From CAZACZ01 sp964483695 (GTDB taxonomy: Bacteria; Deinococcota; Deinococci; Deinococcales; Trueperaceae), in NCBI GenBank assembly GCA_964483695.1, contig CAZACZ010000002.1, forward strand, positions 1 through 64,000: a stretch of DNA of 64,000 bases, written 5' to 3'. Shown here piece by piece: positions 50,943 to 59,777 of the stretch. Numbering within the stretch: the stretch's first letter is position 1; the number at the start of each line of letters is the position of its first letter. The notes beneath the pieces were generated by a model that searched no databases, was not told the DNA's origin, and worked only from the letters and a program-made list of their open reading frames with translations. A program made the translations under genes and the position numbers.

Positions 50943-52112
50943 ATGATTCCATCTCGCATGGACGCCGGAGGGCTCGGATCCTTGATCCAAGCGCTCCGCC
51001 AGCGTGGCTACCAGGTAGTGGGGCCGACCGTGAAAGACGGCGCCATCGTCCTGGCCGAGATCGACGGGGAGGAAGACCTGCCGCGCGGCTGGACCGAGGT
51101 GCAAGACGCCGGGGCGTACCGCCTGGCGCGGCGCCCCGACGCGGCGCGCTTCGGCTACGCCGTCGGACCTCACGCCTGGAAGCGCTACCTGCTTCCCTCG
51201 ACGCTGCGGCTCTGGCGCGCCGAACGCGACGGAGCCGGCGGGTTCTCGCTGGACACGCCCGCACCCACGCCTGCCTACGCCTTCGTCGGGGTCCGGCCCT
51301 GCGACGCGCACGCCATCCGCATCCAGGACCGCGTCGTCACCGGCGGCGCTCACGTCGATCCCGACTACCTCGAGCGCCGTCGCAAAGCGTTCGTGGTGGC
51401 GGTGAACTGCACCGAGCCAGGCGGCACCTGCTTCTGCGCCTCGATGGGAACCGGCCCGCGCCTCGAGCCCGGCCCGCTCGCGATCGACGCCCCGGACGCC
51501 CACGCCGCCGCCTGCGACCTGGTGCTCACCGAGCTGACCACGGGAGACGAGGTGGCGTACCTGGTGGAGGCCGGCTCGGAGCGCGGGGAGGAGCTCCTCG
51601 CTGCACTCCCCATCCGGCCCGCCACGCCCGACGAGGTCGCTGCCGCCGACGCTGCCTTGCAGACCGCCGCTGCCCGCATGGGGCGCTCGCTCGAGCTCGA
51701 CGGCCTGGCCCAGATCCTCGCCGACAACCTAGAGCACCCGCGCTGGGACGAGGTGGCGGCGCGCTGCGTCACCTGCGGCAACTGCACCCTCGCCTGCCCT
51801 ACGTGCTTCTGCACCACGGTGCAGGACGTGACCGACCTGACCGGCGCCGCCGAACGCACGCGCGTCTGGGACTCGTGCTTCACGCTGGAGTACTCCTACG
51901 TCCACGGCGGGCCGGTGCGCCCGTCGAACGCGGCCCGCTACCGCCAGTGGCTCACGCACAAGCTGTCGACCTGGGTGGCGCAGTTCGGCACCAACGGCTG
52001 CGTCGGGTGCGGCCGCTGCATCACCTGGTGCCCGGTGGGCATCGACATCACCGAGGAAGCCGCCGCCATCCGCGCCCCGAGGGCAGGAGACCACGATGCA
52101 CCGCACGCCTGA
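50943..52112 (+). CDS. hydB: Sulfhydrogenase beta-like electron transfer subunit (group 3b)
   Basis: 389 residues. The C-terminal part carries two [4Fe-4S] clusters, in CVTCGNCTLACPTC and CVGCGRCITWCPVG. The N-terminal 280 residues have a GVRPCDAHAI segment typical of HydB/ShyB. It passes electrons between the FAD subunit and small subunit. GGAAGGG is 10 bases before the ATG. First gene of the soluble hydrogenase set. Confidence 0.9.
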   Translation: MIPSRMDAGGLGSLIQALRQRGYQVVGPTVKDGAIVLAEIDGEEDLPRGWTEVQDAGAYRLARRPDAARFGYAVGPHAWKRYLLPSTLRLWRAERDGAGGFSLDTPAPTPAYAFVGVRPCDAHAIRIQDRVVTGGAHVDPDYLERRRKAFVVAVNCTEPGGTCFCASMGTGPRLEPGPLAIDAPDAHAAACDLVLTELTTGDEVAYLVEAGSERGEELLAALPIRPATPDEVAAADAALQTAAARMGRSLELDGLAQILADNLEHPRWDEVAARCVTCGNCTLACPTCFCTTVQDVTDLTGAAERTRVWDSCFTLEYSYVHGGPVRPSNAARYRQWLTHKLSTWVAQFGTNGCVGCGRCITWCPVGIDITEEAAAIRAPRAGDHDAPHA

Positions 52113-52995
52113 GGCCGCCCCCGCCCACCCGTCCGCGGCACCCACCGCCCAGCAGGGCCCCGCGTTCCATCCCGACCCGATGCGGCCGGAGCCGTTCCGC
52201 GTGACCGCGTACCACGACGAGACCGAGGACACGTTCACGCTGCGGCTCGAGCCGGCCACGCAGCGCCAGGCGCTGCGCTTCCTGCCCGGGCAGTTCACCA
52301 TGCTCTACCTCTTCGGGGTGGGCGAGGTGCCCATCTCCATCTGCGGCGACCCCGCCGAACCGGAGGTGCTGGTGCACACCACGCGCGCCGTCGGCGCCGT
52401 CACCCGTGCTCTGCACGCGCTGCGGCCCGGCGACGTGGTGGGCGTACGCGGGCCGTTCGGCACCAGCTGGCCCGTCGAGCTGGCCGAGGGCCGCGACCTG
52501 GTGGTCATCGCCGGCGGCATCGGCCTCCCGCCGCTTCGGCCGGCGCTCTACCACGTGCTCGCGCACCGCGCCCGCTACCGCCGGGTGACGCTGCTGTACG
52601 GCAGCCGCACACCGACCGAGTTGCTCTACCCAGGGGAACTTGCGACGTGGGCCGCCTCCGGCGCCATCGACGTGCGCACCACCGTCGACCGCGCCGACGA
52701 GTGCTGGAGCGGCCGCGTGGGGGTGGTCACGCCGCTCATCCAGGACGCCTCGTTCGACCCGGCGCGCGCCGTGGCGATGGTGTGCGGCCCGGAGATCATG
52801 ATCCGTTTCGCCGCCAAGGAGCTGCTGCAGCGCGGCATGGCGGCCTCCGACGTGTTCGTCTCGCTCGAACGCAACATGAAGTGCGCGGTGGGCCTCTGCG
52901 GCCACTGCCAGCTCGGTCCCTACCTGGTGTGCCGCGACGGTCCGGTGTTCGCCTACGACCGCGTCATGCGCCTCATGGACGTGCGGGAGGTCTGA
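52096..52995 (+). CDS. hydG: Sulfhydrogenase gamma-like FAD/NAD(P)H subunit (group 3b)
   Basis: 299 residues. Ferredoxin-NADP-reductase-like: FAD motif FLPGQFTMLYLFGVGEVPISI, NAD(P) motif GGIGLPPLRPAL, and C-terminal [2Fe-2S] site KCAVGLCGHCQLGPYLVC. The ATG lies in the last 17 bases of the beta gene. Carries hydride to or from NAD(P). Confidence 0.9.
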   Translation: MHRTPEAAPAHPSAAPTAQQGPAFHPDPMRPEPFRVTAYHDETEDTFTLRLEPATQRQALRFLPGQFTMLYLFGVGEVPISICGDPAEPEVLVHTTRAVGAVTRALHALRPGDVVGVRGPFGTSWPVELAEGRDLVVIAGGIGLPPLRPALYHVLAHRARYRRVTLLYGSRTPTELLYPGELATWAASGAIDVRTTVDRADECWSGRVGVVTPLIQDASFDPARAVAMVCGPEIMIRFAAKELLQRGMAASDVFVSLERNMKCAVGLCGHCQLGPYLVCRDGPVFAYDRVMRLMDVREV

Positions 52996-52996
52996 C

Positions 52997-53893
52997 ATGC
53001 ACGCTTCCTCATCCCCGTCGAACCCCGCCGTCAAGCCGAAGCTCGCGGTGTGGAAGTTCGCCTCCTGCGACGGCTGCCAGCTCAGCCTGCTCGACTGCGA
53101 GGACGAGTTGCTGGCGGTGGCGGGTGCCGTCGACATCGCCTACTTCCTCGAAGCATCCAGCGCGACGGTGGAGGGCCCCTACGACGTGTCGCTGGTGGAA
53201 GGCTCGGTGTGCACCGCCCACGACGAGGAGCGCATCCAGCAGGTGCGCGCGGCGTCGCGCACGCTCGTCGCCATCGGCGCTTGCGCCACCGCCGGCGGGA
53301 TCCAGGCGCTGCGCAACTTCCACGACGCCAAGGAGTTCGCCGCCGCCGTCTACGCCCACCCCGAGGTCCTCGACGCGCTGGCCACCTCGACGCCGATCTC
53401 GGATCACGTGCGGGTCGACCTCGAACTCCGCGGCTGCCCCATCGACAAGCACCAGCTCGTGGAGGTGCTGGCCGCGACCCTGGCCGGCCGCCGACCGAAC
53501 CTGCCGCACTACAGCGTCTGCCTCGAGTGCAAGCGCCGGGGCACGCCATGCGTGATGGTCGCGCACGGGACCCCGTGCCTCGGCCCGGTGACGCAAGCCG
53601 GCTGTGGCGCGATCTGCCCCGCGTACGGCCGGGGCTGCTACGGCTGCTTCGGTCCTATGGAGACGCCGAACACGGCGTCGTTGGCGACCACCTTCGCGCG
53701 CGACTTGGGCATCGACCAGGGCGCCTGGGTGCGCGCGCTGCACACCTTCAACGCCTACGCCGAACCGTTCCGCGACGCGGCGGCCGCCTACCCCCGGGCG
53801 CCGCGCGCCGGTGCGCGGCGCGGCGACGGCGCGCGGCCCGGTTCCGGCGCCGCACGCGCGTCGTCCGTCACGCGGTCGACGAGGAAGGGATGA
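52997..53893 (+). CDS. hydD: Soluble [NiFe] hydrogenase small subunit (delta, group 3b)
   Basis: 298 residues. NADH-quinone-oxidoreductase-like 20-kDa type subunit with proximal Cys pair C24/C27 (KFASCDGCQLSLLD), GACATAGG, RGCPIDK and a Cys-rich C-terminus (CLECKRRGTPC, CGAICPAYGRGCYGC). No signal peptide, so cytosolic. The last 35 residues are Arg/Gly-rich and may be disordered. ATG one base after the gamma stop. Confidence 0.93.
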   Translation: MHASSSPSNPAVKPKLAVWKFASCDGCQLSLLDCEDELLAVAGAVDIAYFLEASSATVEGPYDVSLVEGSVCTAHDEERIQQVRAASRTLVAIGACATAGGIQALRNFHDAKEFAAAVYAHPEVLDALATSTPISDHVRVDLELRGCPIDKHQLVEVLAATLAGRRPNLPHYSVCLECKRRGTPCVMVAHGTPCLGPVTQAGCGAICPAYGRGCYGCFGPMETPNTASLATTFARDLGIDQGAWVRALHTFNAYAEPFRDAAAAYPRAPRAGARRGDGARPGSGAARASSVTRSTRKG

Positions 53894-53897
53894 CGCC

Positions 53898-55250
53898 ATG
53901 CCGGGCGACGCACGACCCACGATCCACCCGGAACCACCCGCCCGCGACGGCGCGCCGTCGCCCCAGGCCACCCGCACCATCGCAGTCGGCGCGCTGGCGC
54001 GCGTCGAAGGCGAAGGCGCGCTCTACGTGAACGTCGACGGCGACGTGGTGCAGGACGTACGGCTCGACATCTACGAACCGCCGCGGTTCTTCGAGGCGTT
54101 CCTGCGCGGCCGGTCGTACACCGAGCCGCCCGACATCACCGCGCGCATCTGCGGCATCTGCCCGGTGGCGTACCAGATGAGCGCCAGCCACGCCATCGAG
54201 GCCGCCTGCGGCGTGCGCGTGACCGGCCCTCTTCGCGACCTGCGGCGCCTGCTGTACTGCGGCGAGTGGATCGAGAGCCACGCGCTTCACATCTACTTGC
54301 TGCACGCGCCGGACTTCCTGGGGTACCCCAGCGGCATCCACCTGGCCCAGGACCGACCCGACGAGGTGAAGCGCGGCTTGGCACTGAAGAAGCTCGGCAA
54401 CGACCTGATGGTGCTGCTGGGCGGGCGCGAGATCCACCCGATCAACGTGCGCCTCGGCGGCTTCTACCGCGTCCCCACGCGCGCGCAGCTGCTGGCGCTG
54501 CGCCCCCGGCTGGTGGCGGCTCGCGACGACGCGCTGGCTACGGTGCGCTGGGTGGCGGGCTTCGCGTTCCCGTCGTTCGAGCGCGACTACACCTTCGCCG
54601 CCCTGCATCACCCGCACGAGTACCCGATGAACGAGGGCCGCATGGTCACCAACCGTGGGCTCGACATCGCCGTGGACGCGTTCGAGGAGCACTTCCACGA
54701 GGAGCACGTGCCGCACTCCACGGCGCTGCACGCCCTGGTGGACGGCCAGCCGTACCTGGTGGGTCCGTTGGCGCGCTACGCGCTGGCCTTCGAGCAGCTC
54801 TCGCCGCTGGCCAAGGAAGCCGCGCTGGAAGCAGGACTCGGCCGCGTGTGCCGCAACCCGTTCCAGAGCATCGTGGTGCGCGCCGTCGAGATGCTCTACG
54901 CCTGCGACGAGGCGCTGCGGATCGTCGATGCGTACGAGCCGCCAGCCGCACCGTACGTGGACGTGCCGCCGCGCGCCGGCCGAGGCCACGCCTGCACCGA
55001 GGCGCCCCGCGGCACCCTCTACCACCGCTACACGCTGGACGCCACCGGCACCATCGTGGACGCCACCATCGTCCCGCCGACGGCGCAGAGCCAACGCAGC
55101 ATCGAAGGCGACCTGCACGGCGTGGTCGAGGCCCACCTGCACGAGCAGAACGACCGCCTGCAGCACCTGTGCGAGCAGGCCATCCGCAACCACGACCCGT
55201 GCATCTCCTGCTCGACGCACTTCCTGAGGCTGGAGGTGGAGCGCGCTTGA
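53898..55250 (+). CDS. hydA: Soluble [NiFe] hydrogenase large subunit (alpha, group 3b)
   Basis: 450 residues. L1 motif ARICGICPVAYQMS (C85, C88) and L2 motif DPCISCSTHF (C435, C438, H441) with a 9-residue tail after the cleavage point. Cytosolic, NAD(P)-linked. L1 and L2 differ from the uptake enzyme upstream, so the two are not recent duplicates. ATG 4 bases past the delta stop; its own stop overlaps the protease start. Confidence 0.95.
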   Translation: MPGDARPTIHPEPPARDGAPSPQATRTIAVGALARVEGEGALYVNVDGDVVQDVRLDIYEPPRFFEAFLRGRSYTEPPDITARICGICPVAYQMSASHAIEAACGVRVTGPLRDLRRLLYCGEWIESHALHIYLLHAPDFLGYPSGIHLAQDRPDEVKRGLALKKLGNDLMVLLGGREIHPINVRLGGFYRVPTRAQLLALRPRLVAARDDALATVRWVAGFAFPSFERDYTFAALHHPHEYPMNEGRMVTNRGLDIAVDAFEEHFHEEHVPHSTALHALVDGQPYLVGPLARYALAFEQLSPLAKEAALEAGLGRVCRNPFQSIVVRAVEMLYACDEALRIVDAYEPPAAPYVDVPPRAGRGHACTEAPRGTLYHRYTLDATGTIVDATIVPPTAQSQRSIEGDLHGVVEAHLHEQNDRLQHLCEQAIRNHDPCISCSTHFLRLEVERA

Positions 55251-55750
55251 GCGCGGAAGCCCGCGAGCACCCGCGCGGCGCTGCTCGGCCCGGGACGCTC
55301 GTCGTCGGCATCGGCAACACGGATCGCGGCGACGACGCCGTCGGCGTCGTCGCCGTGCAACGGCTGCTGGCCCGCTGGGGTGGGGCCGCGCCGCGCGGTG
55401 TCCTGGTGCGCACCTGCGAAGGCGACCCGCTTGGGCTGATCGACGGTTGGCGCGACGCCCGGCAGCTGGTGCTGGTCGACGCGACCGCACCCGCCGGCGC
55501 GCCGGGCACAGTGCGCCGCCTCGCCTCGGTCCACGCGCTGCGGGCCGCGGCGCCGTCCTCCTCGCACGGCCTGGGGCTGGCGGAGGCGATCGCGTTGGCG
55601 GCGTCGCTGGGGACGCTCCCACCGACCTGGGTGGTCATCGGCGTGGAAGCGCGGAGCTTCGCGCACGGCGCGGCGCTCACGCCCGAGGTGGCGGCCGGGG
55701 TGCCGCGCGCCGTGGCGGCCGTGGAGCGCGAGGTCCTCGAGCGCCCCTGA
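55247..55750 (+). CDS. Hydrogenase maturation protease (group-3b-associated)
   Basis: 167 residues. Metal-ligand signatures: GIGNTDRGDDAVG, VLVDATAPAG and SSSHGL, as in HycI/HyaD-type endopeptidases. It probably trims the alpha subunit. TTG start overlaps the alpha stop (TTGA); GGAGGTGGAG lies about 7 bases upstream. About 50 residues differ in length from the first protease. Confidence 0.85.
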   Translation: MSAEAREHPRGAARPGTLVVGIGNTDRGDDAVGVVAVQRLLARWGGAAPRGVLVRTCEGDPLGLIDGWRDARQLVLVDATAPAGAPGTVRRLASVHALRAAAPSSSHGLGLAEAIALAASLGTLPPTWVVIGVEARSFAHGAALTPEVAAGVPRAVAAVEREVLERP

Positions 55751-55791
55751 GCGCAGGCGCCCAGCCCCCGGCAGCCGAGCCCGTCGTCCGC

Positions 55792-55797
55792 TACGCT
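55792..55797 (+). promoter_or_regulatory. Candidate leaderless -10 box (DNA glycosylase gene)
   Basis: TACGCT, 6 bases before the ATG at 55804. Confidence 0.5.
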
Positions 55798-55803
55798 GGG
55801 CGG

Positions 55804-57054
55804 ATGCCCGAGACGCTCACGCCGGCGGAAGCCCGGCGCATCTTCCTGCACGCCCAGGGGCTTGCCCGCAGACGCGCGAAGGGGCGCGTCAGCGACGCGC
55901 AGTTCCGCGCCTACCTACGGCGCCAGGGCGTGCTGCAACTCGACAGCGTCAACGTCTTCGCCCGCGCCCACACCATGCCGCTCTTCTCGCGCCACGGACC
56001 GTACGACGTCGGCGCGCTCGAGCGCTATCTCTGGTCGAGCGGCGAGGTGTTCGAGCACTGGGGCCACGAGGCCTCGGTGATGCCGATCGACCTGTTGCCG
56101 CACTTGCGGCACCGCATGGACGACCTCCACTCGCGGTGGGGCACGTACGTCCACGGCACGCTCGAGCGGCGCAAGCCGGGCCTGGTTCGCGAGGTCGAAG
56201 CGGCGGTGCACGAGGCCGGTCCGCTCACCGCGGCCGACGTCGCGCACCTCGAGGGCGGCGCGACGCGTAGGCGCGGCGGCTGGTGGAACCTGAGCGACAC
56301 CAAGCTGGCGCTCGAGTACCTGTTCCTGACGGGCCGGGCGGCGGTGGCGGGCAGGCCGAACTTCCAGCGCTTGTACGACGCGCCGCAGCGCGTCTGGGGT
56401 GACGCCCACCAGAGCAACGGCACCGACCGCGGCGAAGCGCATCAGCAGCTGTTCGACACCGCCTTGCGCGCCAGCGGCATCGGCACCGTCGGCGACTTGG
56501 CCGATCACTTCCGCATCAAGAAGACCCCCGCGAAGCGCCTAGCGGCGTCGACGGTAGAGCGCGGACTGGCGCGGTGGGTGCAGGTCCAGGGATGGTCCGA
56601 GCCGGCGCTCCTGGCGACGGGCGCCGACGACCCGGGTCGCGCCACCGGCGCCGCGCTGCTCTCGCCCTTCGATCCCGCTTGCTGGTACCGCGATCGCCTG
56701 CTTCGCATGTTCGGCATGCACTACCGCATCGAGATCTACACCCCGGCACCCAAGCGCCAGTACGGGTACTACACGCTGCCGTTCCTGCTGGGAGACCAGA
56801 TGGTCGCGCGCGTCGACCTGAAGGCCGACCGCAAGGCGTCTGCCGTGGTGGCGCAGGCGTCGTGGCTGGAAGGAAGCCCGGCGCCCGGCGCGCGGCGGCG
56901 CACCCCGGACGAGGTCGCGACGGCGTTGGCGGACGAACTGCGCCTGGCCGCTTCGTGGCACCGGTTGGACGACGTCGTGGTGCGGCCGGTCGGCACCTTG
57001 GCGCCGGCCCTGGCGCACGCCGTGGCGCGCTCCGGCGATCCGGGCGCACCGTGA
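55804..57054 (+). CDS. AlkX/YcaQ-like DNA glycosylase (HTH_42 family)
   Basis: 416 residues. The family mark QLDSVNVFARAHTMPLFSR lies near residue 39-57, with winged-helix repeats and a C-terminal beta domain (GDQMVARVDLKADRK). Such proteins excise bulky alkylated bases or unhook interstrand crosslinks. It overlaps the following AraC gene by 4 bases, a hint that both respond to alkylation. The TACGCT box supports the start. Confidence 0.88.
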   Translation: MPETLTPAEARRIFLHAQGLARRRAKGRVSDAQFRAYLRRQGVLQLDSVNVFARAHTMPLFSRHGPYDVGALERYLWSSGEVFEHWGHEASVMPIDLLPHLRHRMDDLHSRWGTYVHGTLERRKPGLVREVEAAVHEAGPLTAADVAHLEGGATRRRGGWWNLSDTKLALEYLFLTGRAAVAGRPNFQRLYDAPQRVWGDAHQSNGTDRGEAHQQLFDTALRASGIGTVGDLADHFRIKKTPAKRLAASTVERGLARWVQVQGWSEPALLATGADDPGRATGAALLSPFDPACWYRDRLLRMFGMHYRIEIYTPAPKRQYGYYTLPFLLGDQMVARVDLKADRKASAVVAQASWLEGSPAPGARRRTPDEVATALADELRLAASWHRLDDVVVRPVGTLAPALAHAVARSGDPGAP

Positions 57055-57473
57055 GCCGCGCCACCGAGGACCGCAACCGCCGCATGCTCCGTGCGCGGGA
57101 CGCCATGGACCGCACCTTCGCCGAGCCGCTCGACGTGCGGCGGTTGGCACGCCTCGCCGAGGTGTCCGAGGCGCACTTCATCCGCACCTTCCGCGCCACG
57201 TTCGGGGAGACGCCGCACCGCTACCTGCAGCGCCGCCGCGTGGAGCGTGCCATGTTCCTGCTGCGCGACTCCGAGCGCAGCATCACCGACGTCTGTCTCG
57301 ACGTCGGGTTCCAGAGCCTCGGCACCTTCAGCCGGACCTTCCGCGACATCGTCGGCGTCTCGCCCAGCACCTACCGGCGCCGCGCCCAGCGGACCGCCGT
57401 GCCAACCTGCTTCGCGATGGCGTGGGCAAGGCCGAGCAGTTTCGGAGAAGCGCCGGCGGGCCGCGCCGACTAG
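57051..57473 (+). CDS. AraC-type DNA-binding protein with no sensor domain
   Basis: 140 residues, essentially only the double-HTH domain: VSEAHFIRTFRATFGETPHR and then FQSLGTFSRTFRDIVG. No ligand domain is present. GTG overlaps the glycosylase stop (GTGA). It resembles the DNA-binding module of Ada-type regulators in isolation and might control repair genes here (inference). Confidence 0.85.
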   Translation: MSRATEDRNRRMLRARDAMDRTFAEPLDVRRLARLAEVSEAHFIRTFRATFGETPHRYLQRRRVERAMFLLRDSERSITDVCLDVGFQSLGTFSRTFRDIVGVSPSTYRRRAQRTAVPTCFAMAWARPSSFGEAPAGRAD

Positions 57474-57519
57474 CATGACGAGGTCACCGGCTCGAGCGGT
57501 GCACGAGAGGAGCGACTCC

Positions 57520-57948
57520 ATGCTGAACGGCATCAACATCACGCACGTGTGGGTCTTCGATCAGGACGAGGCGCTGGCGTTCTACGTCGGCAAGCTCGGC
57601 CTCGAGGTCGGCAGCGACATCGACCTCGGGAACATGCGCTGGCTCACCGTTCGCGTGCCCGGCCGACCCGAACGCGAGATCCTGCTCGAGCGCCCCGGCC
57701 CCCCCTCGGTGGACCCGGAGAGCGGCGCGAAGATCCGCGAGCTGATCGCCAAAGGGGCGTCCGGCTTCACCGTCGGCTTCACCACCGACGACTGCCACGG
57801 CGTCTACCAGGACCTCAAGGCCAAGGGCGTCGAGTTCACGCAGGAGCCGGTGGAGCACTTCTACGGCACCGACATCGGCATCCGTGACCCGTTCGGGAAC
57901 CACATCCGCATCGTGCAGATGAAGCACGCCGCGGCCGCGCCGGCCTGA
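57520..57948 (+). CDS. VOC family (glyoxalase/bleomycin-resistance-like) protein
   Basis: 142 residues. Two beta-alpha-beta-beta-beta modules: NITHVWVFDQDEALAFY and VYQDLKAKGVEF, with C-terminal GIRDPFGNHIRIVQ. The usual metal ligands (His and Glu) appear partly conserved. Function could be a dioxygenase, epimerase or sequestration protein. AGAGGAG precedes the ATG. Confidence 0.85.
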   Translation: MLNGINITHVWVFDQDEALAFYVGKLGLEVGSDIDLGNMRWLTVRVPGRPEREILLERPGPPSVDPESGAKIRELIAKGASGFTVGFTTDDCHGVYQDLKAKGVEFTQEPVEHFYGTDIGIRDPFGNHIRIVQMKHAAAAPA

Positions 57949-57973
57949 CGCAGGCGGCGCGGCGGCGCCACGG

Positions 57974-58939
57974 CTACGCCCTCACGACCACGCTGCCCTC
58001 GCGGCTGAACCGCAGCGGCACCTGGCGCAGCTCCGGCAACGCCGCGCGCACCGCCTCCTGCTGCCCATCCGGGCAGCAGACCAGCACGAACCCGCTGATC
58101 TTGCCGCCCGGGAACTGCGCCGCCGCGCCGACGGCGCGGACCCGGGCGGCGACGTCGAGCACCTGGTCGTCCACGAACCGACCGGGAAGGAGCTGCTTCA
58201 GGCGCTGCTGCTCGGCGATGCACGCAGCCAGGCGCGGCACATCGCCCGCCTCGATCGCCGTCGTGGCTTCGTCGGCCAACGCGCGGATGTCGTGCAGCAC
58301 CGGGACGGCCTCGTCGAAGCGCGCCGTCAAGGCGTCGAGCGACGGCTTGGTGCGCTCCTGGCGGCCGCTGGCGAAGAGCAGCAAGGAGCCTTCGATCGCC
58401 CGGGTGGCCGCAGCGTCGGTGTCGAGCCGCCGCTCGTGGACCATGGCGCCGTCGTACGTCAGGCGCAGCAGACCGCCGCGGGCGCAGACGTGCGGGTCGT
58501 GGTAGCCGGACGCTCCGCGCAAGCGCTCGACCTCGATGGTCGCCGCCTCCGACGCCAAGGCGCCGGCGCTCGGCGCTTCGCCACGCGCGGCGCGCAAGGC
58601 GTGGAGCAGCGCCACCGTCACCGCGCCCGAAGTGCCCAGGCCGCTGTTGCCGGGCAGGTCGGCCCAGATCGCCAGGCGCACGGGGGGATGCTCGGGATCC
58701 ACGCTCGCCAACGCCTCGCGGACCAGCTCGTGGCGCACGGCCCGGGGGGCGTCGGCGTGCTCCACGCCCCCTTCGGCGTGCACCTCGAAGCGACCGTCGA
58801 GGCTCGGCAGGAGCGTGACCCGAACGTAGGCATCGATGGTGGCGCTGACGGTCGCGCCACCGTAGGCCTCGGCGTACGGCGCCAAGTCGGTCAGCCCGCC
58901 GGCGAACGGGACCCGCAACGGCGTGCGCGCGACGATCAT
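57974..58939 (-). CDS. GHMP sugar kinase (D-glycero-D-manno-heptose-7-phosphate kinase-like)
   Basis: 321 residues. GHMP motifs: TPLRVPFAGGLTDL at the N-terminus, PGNSGLGTSGA (ATP loop) and KISGFVLVC. Closest by eye to heptose kinases of the GDP-heptose pathway. ATG shared by 4 bases with the nucleotidyltransferase stop, so the pair probably activates a sugar for envelope glycans. Confidence 0.83.
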   Translation of the reverse strand: MIVARTPLRVPFAGGLTDLAPYAEAYGGATVSATIDAYVRVTLLPSLDGRFEVHAEGGVEHADAPRAVRHELVREALASVDPEHPPVRLAIWADLPGNSGLGTSGAVTVALLHALRAARGEAPSAGALASEAATIEVERLRGASGYHDPHVCARGGLLRLTYDGAMVHERRLDTDAAATRAIEGSLLLFASGRQERTKPSLDALTARFDEAVPVLHDIRALADEATTAIEAGDVPRLAACIAEQQRLKQLLPGRFVDDQVLDVAARVRAVGAAAQFPGGKISGFVLVCCPDGQQEAVRAALPELRQVPLRFSREGSVVVRA

Positions 58940-59679
58940 GCGAGCGCGTCCTGCGCCAGGGCGTCCGTATCGCGCCACACCCGTTCGACCACGGCGCGCA
59001 CGTTGGCGTCGGGGGTGGGCAGCGTCCCCCCCAGATGCACCCAGGTGCGCGCCTCGACGAAGCCCACCTCGGCGCCATCGTCGATGCAGCGTTGCAGGTT
59101 CGGCAGCATCCGGAACTCGCCCTTCTCGGCGCGCACCTCGGTCATGCGCGTCAACACCTCGGGCGCCAGCTTCCACGCGCCCACGTCGTAGAGCGGCCCG
59201 GCGCCGTCCCACACGCGGGTCACCCGCTCACCGACGACGCTCGCCAGGAGCCGAGGCGACTCGTCGGGGTGTCCCGGCCCGAGCGTCACCGCGGAGGCGC
59301 GCGGGTGCTCCGCCAGCGCGTCGAACACCTCCGCCGGCACGAACAGGTCGGCCTGCCACGCCAGCACGCCGGCGTTCGGGCGCAGGGCTTCGGCGGCCAA
59401 CCAGAGGGCGTTGCCGGTTCCTAGCAGCTCCGCCTGACGCACGTAGGTGATGGGCAGACCGCGCCACGCCTCGCCGAAGTACCCGCGCACCTGCTCCTCG
59501 TGATGCCCGACCACCAGCGCCAAGCGCTCGGCGCGTCGCCACGCACGGCTGGCGTGGAGTTGCAGCAAGGTGTGCTCCAGGAAGGGGCGTAGGCCCACGG
59601 GGTACATGCACTTCTGCAGGTAGCGTCCGAGCGCCGCCATGCGCGTGCCCTTGCCGGCGGCGAGGCAGATCAGGTCCAT
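58936..59679 (-). CDS. Sugar-phosphate nucleotidyltransferase
   Basis: 247 residues. The signature LAAGKGTRM is at the N-terminus with a metal Asp in WQADLF; fold like HddC/GlmU N-terminal domain. TACCTT lies 5 bases before the ATG. Makes an NDP-sugar, likely from the product of the coupled kinase. Confidence 0.85.
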   Translation of the reverse strand: MDLICLAAGKGTRMAALGRYLQKCMYPVGLRPFLEHTLLQLHASRAWRRAERLALVVGHHEEQVRGYFGEAWRGLPITYVRQAELLGTGNALWLAAEALRPNAGVLAWQADLFVPAEVFDALAEHPRASAVTLGPGHPDESPRLLASVVGERVTRVWDGAGPLYDVGAWKLAPEVLTRMTEVRAEKGEFRMLPNLQRCIDDGAEVGFVEARTWVHLGGTLPTPDANVRAVVERVWRDTDALAQDALA

Positions 59680-59684
59680 GCCGG

Positions 59685-59690
59685 AAGGTA
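59685..59690 (-). promoter_or_regulatory. Candidate leaderless -10 box (nucleotidyltransferase)
   Basis: TACCTT on the minus strand, 5 bases before the ATG. Confidence 0.4.
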
Positions 59691-59777
59691 TCACCTGCCG
59701 ACGGACCGCAGGAACCCCGATCCTTGGTCGGCGCCCGTACCCAAGCCCACCGAGCTCCGCTGCCGCCGGGTTGGCGG

